From JALZKA01 sp963725035 (GTDB lineage: Bacteria; Actinomycetota; Thermoleophilia; Solirubrobacterales; 70-9), in the NCBI GenBank assembly GCA_963725035.1, contig CAVRWX010000019.1, positions 310,001-374,000 on the forward strand: DNA of 64,000 nucleotides. Reading direction: 5' to 3'. Below, one piece after another: positions 54,495-62,837 of the stretch. The notes beneath the pieces were generated by a model that worked only from the letters and a program-made list of their open reading frames with translations, did not search any database and had not been told where the DNA came from. Each line of letters opens with the position of its first letter. Position 1 is the stretch's first letter. The translations under genes and the position numbers were made by a program.

Positions 54495-55616
54495 GTGGAT
54501 GAGGTAGATCTGGAAAGGGAAGTCGAGCGGGTCCGAAACGGAGCGCCGGCCGCAACGCTCGTGCCCCTCCTGCACGAGGACGCGCCGGCCCACCGAGGGC
54601 GGTCGACGGGGGCCACGGGACGAACGCGAGGTTGGATCCTGGCTTGCTTTGCCGAGCTGGGACTCCCCGATGAGGCCTTTCCCTACGTCCTCGAGGAGCT
54701 GGAGTTCGGGACCGAGCCGTACCCGGTGGCCGGCGCCGCGCGCGCGCTTCGCGGCTATCGGCGCGACGCCGACGTGATCAGGCCGCTGGCCAAGGCCTTC
54801 TCCAACATGCGGAGCCGTGACGAGCCGGTTTCCCTTGAATCCCTTCGGCCCAGATGGCCTGCGGCTGAGAGCACGTCGGCGCTTCGAGAGATCCTCATAA
54901 CCGCCAGCTGGCTGGATCACGGGTCTCCTGGGACCTGGCGGTCGGTCCTCAGCGAGCCAGGTTCGTTTGCCGTCTCGATCCGAGAGCAACTCGAGGAGCT
55001 GGCGCATGAGCCGGCATCCGAGGCGTGTTGTGGCACTCCTCCCGCCGCGCCCCAGAGCGTGGAGGAGAGCCCCAGGTCCCTGGCGGCCCTTGGGCACTTG
55101 GTGGTGGAAACCCGCGAGGGCGAAGAACACACCCTCGAATCGCTCCTGAGCGGGCAGCCCACCGTTCTCACGTTCTTCTATACGCGCTGTGAGAACCCGA
55201 ACAAGTGCGAAATGACGATCAAGCGCTTGACCGAGTTGCAGGAATGGCTCGCCGCGCACTCGTCAGGTGATGAGCTGAGAATCCTCGGGCTGACCTATGA
55301 CCCCGCTTACGACCTCGCGCCACGGCTGCATCGGTACGTAACGGACCTTGGGCTACGCCCCGGCCGCCTGACCACGATCGGGCGCCTGCCCGCCGGCCTT
55401 GACGAGGTGCGGTCGTCTCTATCTCTCGCGGTGGGGCAGGGCGGTGCAACCGTCAATCGCCACGCGGTCGAGCTCTTCATCCTCGATGCGCACGGTGACG
55501 TCGCCGAGACCTGGTCTCGAGTTGCGTGGGATCCGGCCGACGTCGGTCGACGGGCGCTGTCCTACGCCTCGAGTTCCGCCAGCCGCTCGATCGCGGGGCC
55601 GACGTTGGTCAGGTAG
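54495..55616 (+). CDS. HEAT-like plus SCO1/SenC-like thioredoxin-fold fusion protein
   Basis: 373 residues. Residues 1-185 are helical and HEAT-like (DEAFPYVLEELEFG, AARALRGYRRDADVI). The region ending EACCGTPP carries a Cys pair. Residues about 200-360 are an SCO/SenC domain: VLTFFYTRCENPNKCEM (copper-binding C-x5-C), LGLTYDPAYDLAPRL and the distal His in VNRHAVELFILDAHGDV. SCO proteins deliver copper or reduce cysteines for cuproenzyme assembly. Here there is no signal peptide, so it would act in the cytoplasm on the adjacent tyrosinase. The 3' end overlaps the convergent flavoprotein gene by 55 bases. Confidence 0.72.
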   Translation: MDEVDLEREVERVRNGAPAATLVPLLHEDAPAHRGRSTGATGRTRGWILACFAELGLPDEAFPYVLEELEFGTEPYPVAGAARALRGYRRDADVIRPLAKAFSNMRSRDEPVSLESLRPRWPAAESTSALREILITASWLDHGSPGTWRSVLSEPGSFAVSIREQLEELAHEPASEACCGTPPAAPQSVEESPRSLAALGHLVVETREGEEHTLESLLSGQPTVLTFFYTRCENPNKCEMTIKRLTELQEWLAAHSSGDELRILGLTYDPAYDLAPRLHRYVTDLGLRPGRLTTIGRLPAGLDEVRSSLSLAVGQGGATVNRHAVELFILDAHGDVAETWSRVAWDPADVGRRALSYASSSASRSIAGPTLVR

Positions 55617-56944
55617 CGCTTGAGCGATTCCCGGACGGCGGGGTCGCCGGCGTGGTCGGGGAGGCCCTTGAGCAGGTTGAGCCGGCTCTCGGCTATCCAC
55701 CCCGCCAGGTCCGGCTCGCTGAGCCATCGCTGCTCGACCTGCCATGTGAGGCGGCTCATGCCGGGCCAATCGCTGGTGCTGAGCGGATAGGGATTGGGCG
55801 GGCAGAGCCGGTTCCGGTCGGCGTCGTCTGAGCGGTGGACCTCGATGAAGGCGATGAGCGCCGAGTTGAAGGTGGGGGAGTTCTGCCTGACTTGCTGGAG
55901 CACGATGCGGTTGTCCTGGAAGACGGGGACAGGCGGCGCGCTCCTCAGGCCCTGCGCCGTGCAATCGACGTGTACGACATCGGAACCGGTGTCGGTCTCG
56001 CCCTCGGCAAGCACGATCAGGTCGCCTTCGATCCGCCGCACATGTCCGAGCCTGACCACGTCCTCGATCTGCCGGAGCGCATCGAGCTCCGTGGGACTCA
56101 GCATCGTGATGCGATACATCGTCGCCTCGGCCGACGGGTCGATCCGGACCAGGCGCCCCGAAGCCTCCAGCCGATCGAACAGGTCTTTGATGTCCGTCGC
56201 CTCGGCGCCCGCCTGGGCGTCGAGGGATATGCCCTCCATGTTGCCGCCGACAAGGTCCAGTGCCTGGTAGTGGCGGCGATGGTGAAACCAATGGTCCCGG
56301 GGGCGGACCGAGCGGATCCGATCCGGCTCCACGCCGTTGTCCACGAGCCAGACGCAGGCGTCCACCGCCGTCTTGCCGGACCCGAGCACGGCGAACCGGG
56401 TCCCCGGCTCGGCGACCGCGGGCAGGTCGTTGACCGGTATGACGCGCGCGCCCTCCGCGATCTCGAATGACGGCGTGTGAGTTGCGGGAATCGAGGCCTC
56501 GAGGTAGCGAGCGTCCACCAGCTTGCGGCGCACCTCGATCTCCTGAAGCTCCCCTGTGCTCAGGTCGCGCACCTGCGCTCCGCCGTCACCAGGCCCCAAA
56601 TGCTCGTGCTCGGCAAGGATGTGGACGCGACCGGTCTCCGTCAGCCGCGCTCCGACCTCGGCGAAGTAGTCCCGCACCTCGGCGCCCGTCGCCCGCTCGT
56701 AGAAACCGGCGTTCTCGCCGGACTGGTCGATCCGGTCCTCGCCGAGCCGCAAGGAGTTGACGCCGTAGTACGCAGAGGGGGTATGGAGACGAACGAAGGG
56801 ATACGCGTCGAGCCAGTGGCCGCCCACACCGGGCCGGCGATCGACGAGCACGAGCTCGGCGTCGGGGTCCTCGGCGACCAAGGTGTCGGCGAAGGCAAGG
56901 CCGCTCGCCCCTGATCCGACGATCAGGTAGTCGGTGCTGATCAG
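55562..56944 (-). CDS. FAD/NAD(P)-dependent oxidoreductase (flavin monooxygenase-like), start codon unclear
   Basis: About 460 residues. The FAD-binding motif DYLIVGSGASGLAFADTL must be included, but no ATG, GTG or TTG exists between it and the upstream in-frame TGA. The first ordinary codon (TTG at 56881) would delete it. I propose CTG at 56944 or a lost base. Other features are PGVGGHWLDAYPFVRLH and a second Rossmann motif VLGSGKTAVDACVW. It resembles small-molecule FMO/thioredoxin-reductase-like proteins. It is in the same frame as the GFA gene upstream, separated only by that TGA. Confidence 0.75.
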   Translation of the reverse strand: MISTDYLIVGSGASGLAFADTLVAEDPDAELVLVDRRPGVGGHWLDAYPFVRLHTPSAYYGVNSLRLGEDRIDQSGENAGFYERATGAEVRDYFAEVGARLTETGRVHILAEHEHLGPGDGGAQVRDLSTGELQEIEVRRKLVDARYLEASIPATHTPSFEIAEGARVIPVNDLPAVAEPGTRFAVLGSGKTAVDACVWLVDNGVEPDRIRSVRPRDHWFHHRRHYQALDLVGGNMEGISLDAQAGAEATDIKDLFDRLEASGRLVRIDPSAEATMYRITMLSPTELDALRQIEDVVRLGHVRRIEGDLIVLAEGETDTGSDVVHVDCTAQGLRSAPPVPVFQDNRIVLQQVRQNSPTFNSALIAFIEVHRSDDADRNRLCPPNPYPLSTSDWPGMSRLTWQVEQRWLSEPDLAGWIAESRLNLLKGLPDHAGDPAVRESLKRYLTNVGPAIERLAELEA

Positions 56945-56962
56945 GTCTTTGCCTTCAGCCGC

Positions 56963-57352
56963 TCAGCCAGGCGGCATCTCGTCGAACTGCGGTGCGTCGT
57001 CGCCGATCTCATGCCAACTGGCCTTGTATGCGACCTGCTGGTGGAAGCTCGGCTTCATGTCGAGGTCGCCGATCAGTCCGGCGGCCACGAAGTAGACCTC
57101 GCCCAGGTCGTCGAAGATGCTCGACCCGCAGTTGCTGCAGAAGTTGCGGGGCGCGAGGTGGCTCTCATAAGTCTTGACCAGGTCCTCGCCCTTGGTGACG
57201 TTGAAGTTCTCCGGGGCAACGACGACACCGGCAAGGCTCGAGCCCGTCCAGTGCTGGCAACGGGTGCAATGGCAGTAGCCCATTGCCTGTAGATCAGAAA
57301 CCTCATACTCCACGCTTCCGCAGAGGCAGGTTCCCGTGAGGGTTTCAGACAT
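56963..57352 (-). CDS. GFA-family (glutathione-dependent formaldehyde-activating enzyme-like) protein
   Basis: 129 residues. Zinc-binding cysteines occur in the family order: GTCLCGSVEYEV, YCHCTRCQHWTG and RNFCSNCGSSIF. GFA-fold proteins bind thiol cofactors or act as CENP-V-like small enzymes; the actual reaction is unknown in actinobacteria, which lack glutathione. AGGAGG lies 7 bases before the ATG. The flavoprotein follows in frame after its TGA. Confidence 0.85.
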   Translation of the reverse strand: MSETLTGTCLCGSVEYEVSDLQAMGYCHCTRCQHWTGSSLAGVVVAPENFNVTKGEDLVKTYESHLAPRNFCSNCGSSIFDDLGEVYFVAAGLIGDLDMKPSFHQQVAYKASWHEIGDDAPQFDEMPPG

Positions 57353-57450
57353 CGCAAGTCCTCCTGAGTTGGCGTTTTGACGGTCGACCGGCACGCTACT
57401 ACCACCGGCGAGCCGGTGCGGTGCGATCGATTCAGGAATACGATCGCGGG

Positions 57451-59034
57451 GTGGCGGACGACCAGCGGATCAATGCTGCAGAGGTCATCGCCGCGCTCTC
57501 GCTTGCCACCGACCTTGGGTTGCAGGTAGATCTTGAGCACGGCCTGCGGAGCACCTTGTTCGCGATGCGCCTTGCTGAGCGCCTCGAAGTCGATCCCGAG
57601 ACCGAGCGACAGACCTATTACGTGAGCCTGCTCCAGAACGTCGGTTGTACGGCCGACATCCACGTGCGCGCCGCGATTCTGGGCGATGTGGCGGCGACCA
57701 TGCGGAACTACCTCCCGGTCTGGTTCGGATCTCAGGGCCAGATCGCCCGGGCGATCGCGCGATCCGTGGCAGCCGATCGAGCGCCACCGATCCGCGTCGT
57801 GGAGATCGCCCGCACGTTGCCGCGGGCGATTCGCGAGATGCCAAGGATCGATGTGGCTTGCCGGGAGGTCGCGAGGATGCTGATCGAGCGCCTCGGGCTT
57901 CCGGCTTCGATCGCCGGCTTGTTTGCTCAGGTCGATGAGCGCTGGGACGGGAGTGGCGACCCCGGCGACCTGGAGGGAGAGGCGATTTCGCTGCCAATGA
58001 GAATCGCCCACGTCGCCCGTGACATCGACATTCAGCGCTCGATTGGCGGGGCGCCCCTCGCGGCCGAGATCGTCGCGGCGCGCGCCGGCAGCGCATTCGA
58101 TCCGGTAGTCGCCAAGCGCTTCGTCGACGACGCCCCCGAGATCCTGGCCCTGGATGACGAGCGCTCGGTCTGGGACGAGGTGGTGGAATCGGAGCCGGGT
58201 CCGAAGGTCGTGTTGGCCGGCGACGAGATCGATCGTGCCCTGTCTGCGGTCGGCGAGTTCACCGATCTCATTTCGCCGTTTCTCAGCGGTCACTCCGCCG
58301 GCGTCGCAAATCTCGCGGCCAGCGCTGGCGCACGCCTCGGCCTCGACCAAGCCGGCCAAGCGGCGGTGAGGAGGGCGGGACTCGTTCACGATGTGGGCCG
58401 GGTAGCCGTCCCAGTTGGCATCTGGCAAAAGCCGGGAGCGCTCAGCCCAGGCGAATGGGAGAAGGTGAGGCTCCATCCGTACCACTCCGAGCGCGTGCTC
58501 AGGCACTCGCGCGTGCTCTCGGAGCTCTCCGTCGTTGCCTCAGCCCATCACGAACGCCTCGACGGATCGGGCTATCACCGTGGGCTGGCGGGTGCCGGTC
58601 TCTCACCGCCCGCCCGCTTGCTTGCCGCAGCCGATGCGTACCACGCAATGACCGAGCCGCGGCCTCACCGGCCGGCAATGGCACCCGGACGAGCAGCTGA
58701 AGAGCTCGAGCACGAAGCTCGGGCGGGGGCGTTCGACCCGGAAGCAACAGCGGCGGTCCTCGAGTCGGCAGGTCATCGCGCAGGTCCCGTCGAGCGCCCC
58801 GCCGGGCTGACCGACCGCGAAGCCGAAGTCCTAGCGCTGCTCGCCCGCGGTCTGCAGACGAAACAGGTTGCCCTCCAGCTCGGGATCTCGGTCAAGACAG
58901 CCGACCGTCATATCCAGAACCTGTATCGCCGGATAGGAGTGTCGACTCGTGCCGGAGCGACCGTGTTCGCGATGGAGCACGGGATGCTCGGATGGGGAGA
59001 ACTCCCGATTGCCGATGGGACCAATCGAACCTAG
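57451..59034 (+). CDS. HD-GYP-type phosphohydrolase fused to a LuxR DNA-binding domain
   Basis: About 527 residues. The C-terminal HTH (LTDREAEVLALLARGLQTKQVALQLGISVKTA split across about 462-491) is LuxR-type. The middle has an intact HD-GYP-like core: VHDVGRVAVP, HPYHSERVL, SAHHERLDGSGYHRGL and AAADAYHAM. The N-terminal third repeats the pattern in degenerate form (LLQNVGCTAD, DERWDGSGDPGDL). It may couple a cyclic-nucleotide signal to transcription. GTG 57451 is preferred over 57421 because TACGAT (57439-57444) ends 6 bases before it. Confidence 0.85.
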   Translation: MADDQRINAAEVIAALSLATDLGLQVDLEHGLRSTLFAMRLAERLEVDPETERQTYYVSLLQNVGCTADIHVRAAILGDVAATMRNYLPVWFGSQGQIARAIARSVAADRAPPIRVVEIARTLPRAIREMPRIDVACREVARMLIERLGLPASIAGLFAQVDERWDGSGDPGDLEGEAISLPMRIAHVARDIDIQRSIGGAPLAAEIVAARAGSAFDPVVAKRFVDDAPEILALDDERSVWDEVVESEPGPKVVLAGDEIDRALSAVGEFTDLISPFLSGHSAGVANLAASAGARLGLDQAGQAAVRRAGLVHDVGRVAVPVGIWQKPGALSPGEWEKVRLHPYHSERVLRHSRVLSELSVVASAHHERLDGSGYHRGLAGAGLSPPARLLAAADAYHAMTEPRPHRPAMAPGRAAEELEHEARAGAFDPEATAAVLESAGHRAGPVERPAGLTDREAEVLALLARGLQTKQVALQLGISVKTADRHIQNLYRRIGVSTRAGATVFAMEHGMLGWGELPIADGTNRT

Positions 59035-59071
59035 CTTCCGCTCGACATGTGAGTCGACCCAGGAGGCACAG

Positions 59072-59681
59072 ATGAACGTTCCGTACAAGCTCTACTACCG
59101 GCTGGGGTTTCACCCATGGGAAGACGCCGAAGAGATGACCGAGTTCGTGGCGTCGTTCGATCGGCTCGTCGCCACCGAGGAGACGAGCGACAGAGCCCCC
59201 GTTCGGGCGTGCGCTCGATCTTGGGTGCGGAAGCGGAATTTGGGGCCGCCACCTCGAGAAGCGCGGCTGGACGGTCACGGGGATTGATTATTCACGCAGC
59301 GCGCTTCGTCGCGCCCAAGAACGCGCTGATAGCAACGGATCCAACCTGCGGCTGGTCGAGGGCGACGTCGGCGACCTGCGCGGTGCGGGCGTTGGCTCGG
59401 GCTATCGCCTCCTCACCGATACCGGGACGTTCCACGGTCTGGACGAGGCGAAACGGCTTGCGATGGGTCGCGAGATCGATGCGGTTGCATCCGACGACGC
59501 CACGCTGATCCTGCTCGCGTGGGACCCGAAGCGCCGCGGGCCATTCCCGCGTGGAGTCAGCCAGGGCGAGATTCAGGAGGCGTTTCCCGGCTGGAAGGTG
59601 ACCAACGCTGGTCCAACGGGCTATCCACCCCCGCCCCCGCTGCGAGCCACCGAGGACTGGTATCGCCTTCGGCGCGAGTAG
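59072..59681 (+). CDS. Class I SAM-dependent methyltransferase (one frameshift)
   Basis: About 202 residues after removing one base near 59211. The corrected sequence has the SAM motif ALDLGCGSGIWGRHLEKRGW, the acidic GIDYSRSAL, LVEGDVGDL and LLTDTGTFHGLD, then a C-terminal PRGVSQGEIQEAFPGW. N-terminal KLYYRLGFHPWED resembles thiopurine-type or small-molecule methyltransferases. AGGAGG is 5 bases before the ATG. Substrate unknown. Confidence 0.75.
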
Positions 59682-59744
59682 CGTCTGTTCCGCTAGCTGT
59701 CAGGCTTCTGGAACGGGCAAACAAGTCGGCGGAATGGTCTGACG

Positions 59745-60557
59745 ATGGGAATTGGAATGGCGGAGCGGTTTCGGGGTATGGCGTTGGCGGCGGCGCTTTG
59801 TGCGGCGTTCGCGCTTGCCGGTTGCGGTGGCAATGACGAACCCGCGCCGGAGCCCGACCCCCCGGCCGCCGAAAGCGGCGCCAAGCCCAACGCCGTCACG
59901 ACGACCGAGGCGATGGAGGTCAACAAGCCCGCCAAGCCGGAGACGCTTCGCCTCGTCGATGACGGCAACCCGACCGTGTTCGTGAAGCTCAAGGAGACCG
60001 TGGACCTCTATGACGAGCCGGGCGGCGAGGTCGTCGAGACCGTCGGGCACTCCACTGAGTTCGGCTCTCGGACCGTCTATGCGGTCACCGACCAGAAGGG
60101 CGACTGGGGTGCCGTCCTCACTCCGTACACCGAGAACGGGGAGCCCCTTTGGGTCAAGCTGGACCCCGAGCGCCTGAGGGCTGGCCGGTCGATCTGGAAC
60201 CTCGAGGTCGATCTGTCCGAGTTCGAGACCCGCCTCTACAAGAGCGGCAAGTTCGTCCGCTCGTTCCCCGTCTCGATCGGCATGCCGACGGCGCCGACGC
60301 CGACCGGCCGCTTCGCGATCACCGACACCTTCCGCGGCGGCCTCAACGCGGCGTACGGCTGCTGCGCCCTCGCAACGAATGCGCGCCAGGTCAACCTGCC
60401 GTCGGGCTGGCTCGGCGGCGACCGGATCGCCTTTCACGGCACCAGCGGCGAGATCGGCGCCGAGATCTCGCACGGGTGCATCCGTGCCGTGGACGAGGAC
60501 GTCTCGGCAATGGTTGACATGGTCCCGCCCGGCACCCCGGTCGAGATCCATCAGTGA
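59745..60557 (+). CDS. L,D-transpeptidase (YkuD) lipoprotein
   Basis: 270 residues. A lipoprotein signal (AAALCAAFALAGCGGN, Cys about residue 27) is followed by a Pro/Glu-rich linker, a small SH3-like segment (VDLYDEPGGEVVETVGHS), and the YkuD catalytic domain ending in FHGTSGEIGAEISHGCIRAVDEDV, with catalytic Cys and His. It forms 3-3 cross-links or attaches proteins in peptidoglycan. An internal ATG at 59757 is an alternative start. Confidence 0.9.
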   Translation: MGIGMAERFRGMALAAALCAAFALAGCGGNDEPAPEPDPPAAESGAKPNAVTTTEAMEVNKPAKPETLRLVDDGNPTVFVKLKETVDLYDEPGGEVVETVGHSTEFGSRTVYAVTDQKGDWGAVLTPYTENGEPLWVKLDPERLRAGRSIWNLEVDLSEFETRLYKSGKFVRSFPVSIGMPTAPTPTGRFAITDTFRGGLNAAYGCCALATNARQVNLPSGWLGGDRIAFHGTSGEIGAEISHGCIRAVDEDVSAMVDMVPPGTPVEIHQ

Positions 60558-60581
60558 GCGGTGCCTGGCACCCAGTGCGAC

Positions 60582-62180
60582 TCAGCCTTCGCGCAGGTTT
60601 CGCTTCAGCACTTTGCCCGTTGCGTTTCGGGGGAGTTCGTCGATGAAGTGGACGTCGCGCGGGACCTTGTAGCGGGCCAGGTTCGAGCGGACGTAGTCCT
60701 TGAGCTCGTCGGCGCCCGGCGTCTCGTCGCCGGCGACGACGACGTATGCGGCGAGCCTTTGCCCGAAGTCCTCATCGTCGACGCCGATCACCGCCGCGTC
60801 GGCAAGGTCGGGATGCGCGAGCAGGAGCTCCTCGACCTCTTGGGGGAAGACGTTCTCGCCGCCCGAGACGATCATGTCGTCGTCGCGGCCGTCGATGAAC
60901 AGGCGTCCCGCCGCGTCGAAGTGGCCGACGTCGCCCGTCGACATCAGGCCGGCGATCACCTCCTTGGTCTGCCCGTCCGTGTAGCCCTCGAACTCCATCC
61001 CGTTCGAGACGAAGATCCGGCCCGTCTTGCCCTGGGGCACCTCGTTGCCCTCGTCGTCGAGCAGGCGCACGAAGGTGCCGAGCGTCGGCTTGCCGACCGT
61101 GGTCGGCGCCTCACGGTGGTCTTGGGGCACCGTGATCGAGGCGTAGGAGACCTCGGTCGAGCCGTAGAGGACGTAGAGCACGTCGCCGAACGCTTCGAGC
61201 GTCTCGGTGGCCGTCACGCCGGGCAGCTGCGAGCCGCCGCAGAAGATGATGCGAAGCGACGAGGTGTCGAACTCGGCGATCCGCCCGGGCCCCAGCGCGA
61301 GCGTGCGCTGGAGCATCGCGGGGACGACAACGGCGGTCGTCGCGCGATGGTCCTGGATGCCGCGCAGGAATTCCTCGGCGTCGAAATGCCGGCGGCAGAC
61401 GATCTTCGAGCCGAACGACAGGGCGATGGAGAGGTTCGCGAACCCGAGCGCGTGAAAGAACGGCGGCGCGATCGAGGTCACCTCGCCGGTGCGGAACGGA
61501 ACGCGGTCCAACAAGGCGCCGAGAGAGTTGATCGACCCCACCTCGCTTCGCGGCGCGCCCTTCGGCGTTCCCGTGGTGCCGCTGGTGAGCATCACCACGG
61601 TCGGCCTGACCCCGCCCGCATCGACAGGAGTCGTCGGTGACGCTCCGATCAGCTCCTCGAGCGTCGCCTGTGCGCCACCGGCGTCGCCGGAATCGGTCCA
61701 CGCCCGGTAGTGGCGCTCGGCCCAATCGGGTGCGCGGTCGTCGTACTCCTCGTCGAAGATGAGCGCGGCGACACCCTCGCGCTTGCAGACGTCGTCGATC
61801 TGCGGCCCGGCGAACTCCGTGTTCATATAGACGGCGCGCAGGCCGGCCTTCGCAGCGGCATACGTCGCGTCGGCGAAGCCGCGGTGGTTGCGGCATAGGA
61901 TCGCGACCGTGTCGCCGGGCTTGATCCCATCCGCCATCCAGGCGTTCGCGAGCGCGTTCGAGCGCTCGTCTATCTCCACGTAGGTGAGCGTGCCGAGCTC
62001 GTCCACCAGGGCCGTCCCGTCGCCGTAGCGGATTGCCGCGACCGTCGCCGCCGCGCCGAATGGCCCGCGGCGGGCCGCCTCCCGTGCCATCCGCGCCATC
62101 TTGTCCGGGCGGGACGGCGCGAGGATGCCCGAGCGCGCTGCAGCTGCGGTCGCCTGGGCGGTCGTCGCCGTCTTGCTCAT
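60582..62180 (-). CDS. AMP-forming acyl-CoA synthetase (fatty-acid-CoA ligase type)
   Basis: About 532 residues. Adenylation motifs: MLTSGTTGTPKGAPRS (P-loop), VLYGSTEVSYA, the STGDVGHFDAAGRLFIDGRDDDMIVSGG block and the C-terminal Lys motif LPRNATGKVLKRNL. It activates a carboxylic acid, probably a medium- or long-chain fatty acid, in two steps via acyl-AMP. The ATG at 62180 is chosen. A TTG at 62195 with TAGATT 9 bases upstream is a real alternative. It would feed the acyl-CoA dehydrogenases elsewhere in the window. Confidence 0.9.
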   Translation of the reverse strand: MSKTATTAQATAAAARSGILAPSRPDKMARMAREAARRGPFGAAATVAAIRYGDGTALVDELGTLTYVEIDERSNALANAWMADGIKPGDTVAILCRNHRGFADATYAAAKAGLRAVYMNTEFAGPQIDDVCKREGVAALIFDEEYDDRAPDWAERHYRAWTDSGDAGGAQATLEELIGASPTTPVDAGGVRPTVVMLTSGTTGTPKGAPRSEVGSINSLGALLDRVPFRTGEVTSIAPPFFHALGFANLSIALSFGSKIVCRRHFDAEEFLRGIQDHRATTAVVVPAMLQRTLALGPGRIAEFDTSSLRIIFCGGSQLPGVTATETLEAFGDVLYVLYGSTEVSYASITVPQDHREAPTTVGKPTLGTFVRLLDDEGNEVPQGKTGRIFVSNGMEFEGYTDGQTKEVIAGLMSTGDVGHFDAAGRLFIDGRDDDMIVSGGENVFPQEVEELLLAHPDLADAAVIGVDDEDFGQRLAAYVVVAGDETPGADELKDYVRSNLARYKVPRDVHFIDELPRNATGKVLKRNLREG

Positions 62181-62233
62181 GAAGTTCCGCAGCAAGGCGC
62201 CGCGAATCTACTCGCTCGGTTTAGGATTCAGGT

Positions 62234-62734
62234 ATGGGCATGTTCAATTTCTTCTCGCGCCGCCGCGACCGCGAGAGCGCGATTCCGCAGTCCGAAGCCG
62301 ACGACATCGTCGGCAAGATCAAGGCGCAAGACACTCCCGTCGGCCAGCCGATCGAGGGCGTGGGGACCCCTCAGCCGTTCGGGCAACTCGGCGTTGGCCA
62401 GGCGATGGACATGGGCAGCATGCTGGGCATGCTCGGGATGATCAAGCAGGCGTATCAGTCGGGGAACGTTCAGATCTCTCATGGCGAGCATGTCATCGAC
62501 ATGCGCGGGACCGCCGATGGGCAGGAGCTCCGCGAGCAGCTCATGGCCGCGATGCAGCAGGCCGGATTCGATCCGGAACAGATGCCTGACGGTTCCCAGC
62601 AGGTCGATGCGTCGCAGTACGCGGGCCTTCAGCAGAACCTTCTCGACGTGCTCTCTCAGCATGGGGTGGATGTGGACGCCGGGGCGAGCTTCGAGGTCCT
62701 TCCGGACCTCGACGGCGACGGCAAGCCGGGCTGA
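62234..62734 (+). CDS. Hypothetical protein
   Basis: 166 residues, unrecognised. It has a basic N-terminus (FNFFSRRRDRES), a Gly/Met-rich helix (AMDMGSMLGMLGMIKQAYQSG), and a C-terminal part with GAGAS-like acidic turns (DAGASFEVLPDLDGDGKPG, an EF-hand-like DxDGDG). No signal peptide. TAGGAT (62222-62227) ends 6 bases before the ATG, supporting this start. A large palindrome begins 7 bases after the stop. Confidence 0.6.
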   Translation: MGMFNFFSRRRDRESAIPQSEADDIVGKIKAQDTPVGQPIEGVGTPQPFGQLGVGQAMDMGSMLGMLGMIKQAYQSGNVQISHGEHVIDMRGTADGQELREQLMAAMQQAGFDPEQMPDGSQQVDASQYAGLQQNLLDVLSQHGVDVDAGASFEVLPDLDGDGKPG

Positions 62735-62741
62735 GGCGGGC

Positions 62742-62825
62742 CCGGAGGCCGCCATGCTGCGTCCTCGGATTTGACTTTGCAACCAGCAAAGCCTGCATCC
62801 TGCGTCCTTGCCTGGCGGCCTCCGG
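62742..62825. repeat. 84-base nested palindrome
   Basis: Outer perfect 12-base arms CCGGAGGCCGCC (62742-62753) and GGCGGCCTCCGG (62814-62825) share one centre with an inner hairpin CTTTGC/GCAAAG (62775-62780 and 62786-62791). The zones between are partly complementary (for example a GGAT/ATCC pair), and CTGCGTCC occurs twice as a direct repeat. It fills the gap between the hypothetical gene and the MBL gene. It could be a terminator, a palindromic mobile remnant or an RNA element. Confidence 0.55.
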
Positions 62826-62837
62826 ACTCCGCCCCCG

